Shown here piece by piece: positions 60,321 to 64,000 of a stretch of DNA of 64,000 bases. The notes below the pieces were generated by a model. The model ran no database searches, was not told where the DNA came from, and worked only from the letters and a program-made list of their open reading frames with translations. The first letter of the stretch is position 1. Every line of letters starts with the position of its first letter. Position numbers and translations under genes: made by a program. The DNA is from Synergistes jonesii (lineage in GTDB: Bacteria > Synergistota > Synergistia > Synergistales > Synergistaceae), in assembly GCF_000712295.1 (NCBI RefSeq), contig NZ_JMKI01000047.1:62001-126000 (forward strand), given 5' to 3'.

Positions 60321-61679
60321 TTGAAGACAGAGATACTTTCGCAAGAGAAGGAAATAGTTGAAGCTAAAGCGCAGTTCACCGCCGAAGAGATCGCAAAGGC
60401 GATCGACGAGACTTACAAAAAAATTTCAAGAGAGGCCAACATTAAGGGTTTTCGCAAGGGCAAGGTGCCGCGCAGGGCTATAGAGCTCTATTTCCCGAAG
60501 GAGACGGTGCTGGCCGAGACGCTTGAAAAAATCATTCCGGACGCCGTTGACAAAATGGTCGAAGAGTTCGAGCTGAAGCTCATCGGAGAGCCGGAGCTGA
60601 AGCCGGAGAAAATAGAAGAAGGCAAGGGTTACGAGTTCACGGTCAAATTCGAAGTGACACCGGATATAGAGCTTCCCGACATCTCCGAGATAGAGATCGA
60701 AAAGCCGATATACGAGACGACGCCGGAGATGGTGCAGGCCAGGATGGATAGTATAATCGACGCCTACAGCGAGTTGGTCCCGACCTACGAAGAGCGCCCG
60801 CTTACAAAGGAGGACTATGCCTCCGTGAAGTTCGACACGATAGTATGCCATGAGGATGGCAGCGAGGAAAAGGCCGAAGAGGGGCGGAAGACGGAGATTT
60901 TCCTCGGAGCTCCGAACTCGCGCCCCGAAGTGGTAGACGCCATAGTCGGCAGAAAGCCCGGAGAAAAAGTATCGGTCGAGCTTCCCCTATCGGGCGAAGA
61001 TGCGAAGACGGATCATGCGCTGAAGAGCCGTCATGAGATAGAGATACTCGGCATAATGAAGAAGAAGGACGACGAACTGACCGACGAAAAGGTGAAGGAA
61101 ATCACCGGCAAAAGAATCGGCAGCATCGACGAATTCAGGGCCGAGATCGAGAAGCACCTTAAGGAAGCCGGCGAGGCGCGCAGCGCGGAGGCCATGAAGG
61201 ACAACGCGCTCTTCGCGCTCTGCGACAAGATAGAGGTCGAGCTGCCGCAGAAGCTCGTCGAGCGCCAAAAGGCCGCGATGAAGAAGCAGCAGGAGGAGCG
61301 TCTCAAGGGAGACGACAAGACGTCGTTCGACGAGTACCTCGAGAAGAACGGAATGGACAGGGAAGTCTACGATACGGAGCTCGACGCTGCGGCGAGAAAC
61401 ATAGTGAAGCAGGCGCTCGTCCTTGAAGCCGTGGCCGATGAAAACGACATCCAATGCACGCCGGACGACCTTTCTAAGGAGATCGCGTCCGTTGCAAGGC
61501 GAATCGGAGTCGAGGAGAAGAAGTTCCAGGAATACGTCTACGGAGACGCCAACCGCCTTTACAACATAGCTGACAAGCTCCGCCACCGCAAGACGCTCGA
61601 CTATCTCGTCTCTGCAATGAAGGTCAAGGAAAGCGCGCCGGAAAAAGAGGAAAAGGCGGAGGAAAAAGAGGGGGAATAG
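60321..61679 (+). CDS. tig: Trigger factor
   Basis: Trigger factor is the ribosome-bound chaperone that meets nascent chains. The 452-residue product has the N-terminal ribosome-binding domain with the loop GFRKGKVPRR (signature GFRxGKxP), a central FKBP-like prolyl isomerase domain (about 145-235) and a helical C-terminal domain. The tail is rich in Glu and Lys. The TTG at 60321 follows AAAGGGG by about seven bases and gives the normal N-terminus; an ATG at 60276 would add 15 residues. It is first of tig-clpP-clpX-lon. Confidence 0.95.
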   Translation: MKTEILSQEKEIVEAKAQFTAEEIAKAIDETYKKISREANIKGFRKGKVPRRAIELYFPKETVLAETLEKIIPDAVDKMVEEFELKLIGEPELKPEKIEEGKGYEFTVKFEVTPDIELPDISEIEIEKPIYETTPEMVQARMDSIIDAYSELVPTYEERPLTKEDYASVKFDTIVCHEDGSEEKAEEGRKTEIFLGAPNSRPEVVDAIVGRKPGEKVSVELPLSGEDAKTDHALKSRHEIEILGIMKKKDDELTDEKVKEITGKRIGSIDEFRAEIEKHLKEAGEARSAEAMKDNALFALCDKIEVELPQKLVERQKAAMKKQQEERLKGDDKTSFDEYLEKNGMDREVYDTELDAAARNIVKQALVLEAVADENDIQCTPDDLSKEIASVARRIGVEEKKFQEYVYGDANRLYNIADKLRHRKTLDYLVSAMKVKESAPEKEEKAEEKEGE

Positions 61680-61682
61680 CTT

Positions 61683-62267
61683 ATGAGTTATTACATTCCA
61701 TTCGTTGTCGAGCAATCCGGGCGCGGCGAACGCTCCTATGACATTTACAGCCGTCTGCTGAAGGATAGGATAGTATTCCTCGGGACGGAGATCGACGATT
61801 CAGTGGCGAACGTCGTTGTCGCTCAGCTTCTCTTCCTTGAGAGCGAGGACCCGGACAAAGACATTTCACTTTATATAAACAGTCCGGGCGGCTCCGTTTC
61901 GGCCGGGCTCGCCATATACGACACGATGCAGTACATTCACCCCAACGTCTCGACCATATGCCTCGGCATGGCGGCGAGCATGGGTGCGGTGCTGCTGACG
62001 GCCGGCGCGTCCGGGAAGCGCTTCGCGCTGCCGAATGCGAAGATAATGATTCATCAGCCGATGGGCGGCATGCAGGGGCAGGCCTCTGACATAGAAATAC
62101 ACGCGAAAGAGATAGTCAAAACGCGCGAAACTCTGAACAAAATACTTGCAAAACACACAGGACAGCCGCTCGAGAAGATAACGACGGACACCGACAGGGA
62201 TTATTATATGACGGCCGAGGAGGCTCTTTCCTATGGCCTTGTCGATAAGATAATCGAAAAAAGATAA
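61683..62267 (+). CDS. clpP: ATP-dependent Clp protease proteolytic subunit ClpP
   Basis: ClpP is the serine protease ring that degrades proteins unfolded by ClpX. The 194-residue protein carries the catalytic triad in the normal order: Ser in GMAASMGAV (about residue 98), His in MIHQPMGG (about 123) and Asp in TDTDRDYYM (about 172). The N-terminus [19 protein letters not shown] is typical. It starts three bases after the tig stop, with clpX next, in the widespread tig-clpPX order. Confidence 0.98.
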   Translation: MSYYIPFVVEQSGRGERSYDIYSRLLKDRIVFLGTEIDDSVANVVVAQLLFLESEDPDKDISLYINSPGGSVSAGLAIYDTMQYIHPNVSTICLGMAASMGAVLLTAGASGKRFALPNAKIMIHQPMGGMQGQASDIEIHAKEIVKTRETLNKILAKHTGQPLEKITTDTDRDYYMTAEEALSYGLVDKIIEKR

Positions 62268-62277
62268 CACATCTCAC

Positions 62278-62303
62278 GAGGGGATTCCTGCGGGAATCTC
62301 CTC
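62278..62303 (+). other. Hairpin between clpP and clpX
   Basis: An 11-bp stem, GAGGGGATTCC (62278-62288) against GGAATCTCCTC (62293-62303), lies between the two genes. It is followed only by ATTTATG, so it is more likely a partial terminator or message-processing element than a full stop. Confidence 0.6.
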
Positions 62304-62324
62304 ATTTATGCAAGAGGTGCTTTC

Positions 62325-63662
62325 ATGGCTATGGACAAGAACAACGATACAAAAGAGGCGGCAAGGGAAAGGGCTAAGAGCAGAAGGGGGCGCTGCTCCT
62401 TCTGCGGGAAGTCGCAGGACGAAGTTCCGAGGCTTTTCGCTGCTCCGCAGTCCAACGTTTACATCTGCTCAGACTGCGTACAGATATGCAACATGATGAT
62501 GAGGGACAGCATGCCTCAGATGACTTACGAGTCTCCGCGCTATGATTCCGCCGGCTCCCCGGCTTCGCTTCCGGCTCTCGACGAGCTCCCCAAACCGCAT
62601 GAGATAAAGGAGTACCTCGATCAGTACGTGATAGGGCAAAACCAGGCTAAGAAGGTCCTCTCTGTCGCCGTGTATAACCATTACAAGAGGATAATGAATC
62701 CGGCCGATGAAAGCGACGACGTAGAGCTGCCGAAGTGCAACGTGCTGCTCGTCGGTCCTACTGGGAGCGGAAAGACTCTGCTCGCGCAGACCCTCGCGAA
62801 GCGCCTCAGCGTGCCCTTCGCGATGACGGACGCGACTACGCTTACCGAAGCCGGCTATGTCGGTGAAGACGTAGAGAATATTCTACTGCGCCTCCTTCAG
62901 GCGGCCGATTTTGACATTCAGGCCGCGGAGCGCGGCATAATATATATCGATGAAATAGATAAAATCGCGCGCAAATCGGAATCCACCTCAATAACGCGCG
63001 ATGTTTCCGGCGAAGGAGTGCAGCAGGCGCTGCTGAAGATAATAGAGGGCACCGTCGCCAACATTCCGCCGAAGGGCGGGCGCAAGCACCCGGCGCAGGA
63101 GACGATCCCCATGGATACTCACAACATCCTCTTCATCTGCGGCGGAGCTTTCGACGGGCTCGACAAGATCATCGCGCAGCGCACGAGCGAAAAACAGCTC
63201 GGCTTCGGCTCGGAGATAAAATCCAAAAGCGTGGGCGGCGATACGAACGAGCTGCTTAGAAAGCTCGAACCGGACGATCTCCGTGCCTTCGGCTTCATAC
63301 CGGAGTTTATCGGCCGCCTTCCCGTTCTCGTCGCGCTCGACGCGCTTTCCGACGAGGACCTGATACGCATACTCAAGGAGCCGAGGAACGCACCGCTCAA
63401 GCAGTATAAGAAGCTCTTCTCGCTCGAGGATATAGACCTCGAATTTACGGACGACGCGGTTAAGACGATCGCGCAGAAAGCGGTCAAGCTGAACACCGGC
63501 GCGCGCGGCCTGCGCACGATCCTCGAAAAGCTCATGCTCGACCTGCAATACGAAATTCCCAATAAAGCGACGAATATCAAATCTCTTACGGTTACTAAGG
63601 AGTCAGTCGAAGGTACCGAAAAACCTATAATGGAGAGTGCTTCGCGTGCCAGTTCAGAGTGA
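62325..63662 (+). CDS. clpX: ATP-dependent Clp protease ATP-binding subunit ClpX
   Basis: ClpX is the AAA+ unfoldase that feeds ClpP. The 445-residue protein has an N-terminal zinc-binding domain with CSFCGKS and CSDCVQIC, Walker A GPTGSGKT (about 146-153), Walker [12 protein letters not shown] and the ClpP-contact IGF-type loop (LGFGSE region). The sensor arginine segment and C-terminal domain are intact. AGAGGTG provides the ribosome site. Its last 17 bases overlap the start of lon. Confidence 0.97.
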   Translation: MAMDKNNDTKEAARERAKSRRGRCSFCGKSQDEVPRLFAAPQSNVYICSDCVQICNMMMRDSMPQMTYESPRYDSAGSPASLPALDELPKPHEIKEYLDQYVIGQNQAKKVLSVAVYNHYKRIMNPADESDDVELPKCNVLLVGPTGSGKTLLAQTLAKRLSVPFAMTDATTLTEAGYVGEDVENILLRLLQAADFDIQAAERGIIYIDEIDKIARKSESTSITRDVSGEGVQQALLKIIEGTVANIPPKGGRKHPAQETIPMDTHNILFICGGAFDGLDKIIAQRTSEKQLGFGSEIKSKSVGGDTNELLRKLEPDDLRAFGFIPEFIGRLPVLVALDALSDEDLIRILKEPRNAPLKQYKKLFSLEDIDLEFTDDAVKTIAQKAVKLNTGARGLRTILEKLMLDLQYEIPNKATNIKSLTVTKESVEGTEKPIMESASRASSE

Positions 63663-64000
63663 GAGAAATATAGTCTGCCCCGTTATACCGGTCAGGGGGC
63701 TTGTAATTTTCCCCGGCGTGGTCTCGCCGCTCTTCGTCAGCAGGCCGCGTTCGATTCGCGCAGCGGAGGAAGCGGGGGAGCGCGACCGCATTATTTTCGT
63801 CGCGGCGGAAAAACGTCCCTATGCGGAAACGCTTACGCCGGGCAACCTCTACTCCGTCGGCACGGTCTGCAAAATGCTGCAGAACGTCCGGCTGCCCGAC
63901 GGCTCTCTGAAGGTCGTCGCCGAAGGGGGTTACAGGGCGAAGAGCGTCAGGTTCGCGGACCACGACTCGTATATGCAGGCGTCGGTGGCGCCGCTCGACG
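63646..64000 (+). CDS. lon: Lon protease, N-terminal part (cut by the window end)
   Basis: The visible 118 codons encode the N-terminal substrate-binding domain of Lon, an ATP-dependent serine protease. The opening [21 protein letters not shown] is approximated by the family pattern PVIPLRDxVxFPxxxxPLFV, followed by [11 protein letters not shown] and, further on, [20 protein letters not shown]. The start is GTG with GGAGAG eight bases upstream, overlapping clpX by 17 bases. The ATPase and protease domains lie beyond base 64000. A LonA-type enzyme is most likely. Confidence 0.9.
   Translation, partial: MPVQSERNIVCPVIPVRGLVIFPGVVSPLFVSRPRSIRAAEEAGERDRIIFVAAEKRPYAETLTPGNLYSVGTVCKMLQNVRLPDGSLKVVAEGGYRAKSVRFADHDSYMQASVAPLD

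Noticed and set aside
1-64000. CRISPR arrays, rRNA genes and prophage structural genes
   Set aside because: No regularly spaced repeats, rRNA signatures or phage module genes were seen on either strand.

Overview
The window is a continuous piece of a G+C-rich bacterial chromosome with no rRNA, prophage or CRISPR array. The gene mix points to an anaerobic diderm of the phylum Synergistota, Cloacibacillus/Synergistes-like. The reasons are LptC/LptD-type outer-membrane export and Skp/OmpH chaperones next to genes common in clostridia (RNase J, DUF4321, DUF5693, CsaB, Na/Pi-PhoU, flavodiiron protein), frequent TTG and GTG starts, and stop/start overlaps in long operons. This assignment is inference from content and was not checked against a database.

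Layout. 1-13.2 kb is housekeeping: the end of pfkA, a D-glutamate cyclase-like gene, rho with a long charged N-terminus, a LysM/M23 hydrolase, pyrG, a periplasmic protein, lptC, an lptD-like gene, ddl, lspA and rlmD. 13.2-18.1 kb is more mixed: clostridial-looking mutM and a ZIP transporter, a decayed HxlR regulator beside a NimA-like gene, and a permease/DUF362 lipoprotein pair. 18.7-21.5 kb has NfeD/SPFH, a flavoprotein and an OmpH. 21.7-22.3 kb carries tRNA-Thr, tRNA-Gly and tRNA-Ser on the minus strand. 22.4-34.2 kb is an accessory/stress region: tiny ORFs, an NTF2-like gene, a LUD protein, a Crp/Fnr regulator facing a flavodiiron protein, a cupin protein, a decayed transposase, mmsA, a CoA-disulfide-reductase-like flavoenzyme, a SirTM sirtuin with its zinc macrodomain partner, and an oxidoreductase/HxlR pair.

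34.2-50.4 kb is a long co-directional envelope block: RNase J, Na/Pi, uppP, DUF4321, maf, DUF5693, csaB, two transketolase-like halves, ftsEX, an EnvC-like activator, a CtpA protease, a YibQ-like deacetylase and a second OmpH. greA faces away from it.

51.1-57.7 kb is the most unusual segment. It is a tightly overlapping six-gene operon encoding a NifH-like reductase, two divergent nitrogenase component-1 subunits, and a complete FecBCD/BtuFCD-type importer. The importer ATPase carries a C-terminal domain resembling the TM1266 hydrogenase-system regulator. A promoter flanked by a 13-bp direct repeat and a leader with competing hairpins precedes it. There are no nifB/E/N/V genes, so nitrogen fixation is unlikely; reduction of an imported metal chelate or tetrapyrrole is my working guess.

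57.9-64 kb holds a metallophosphoesterase, a patatin-like lipase and the tig-clpP-clpX-lon proteostasis operon, with lon cut by the window end.
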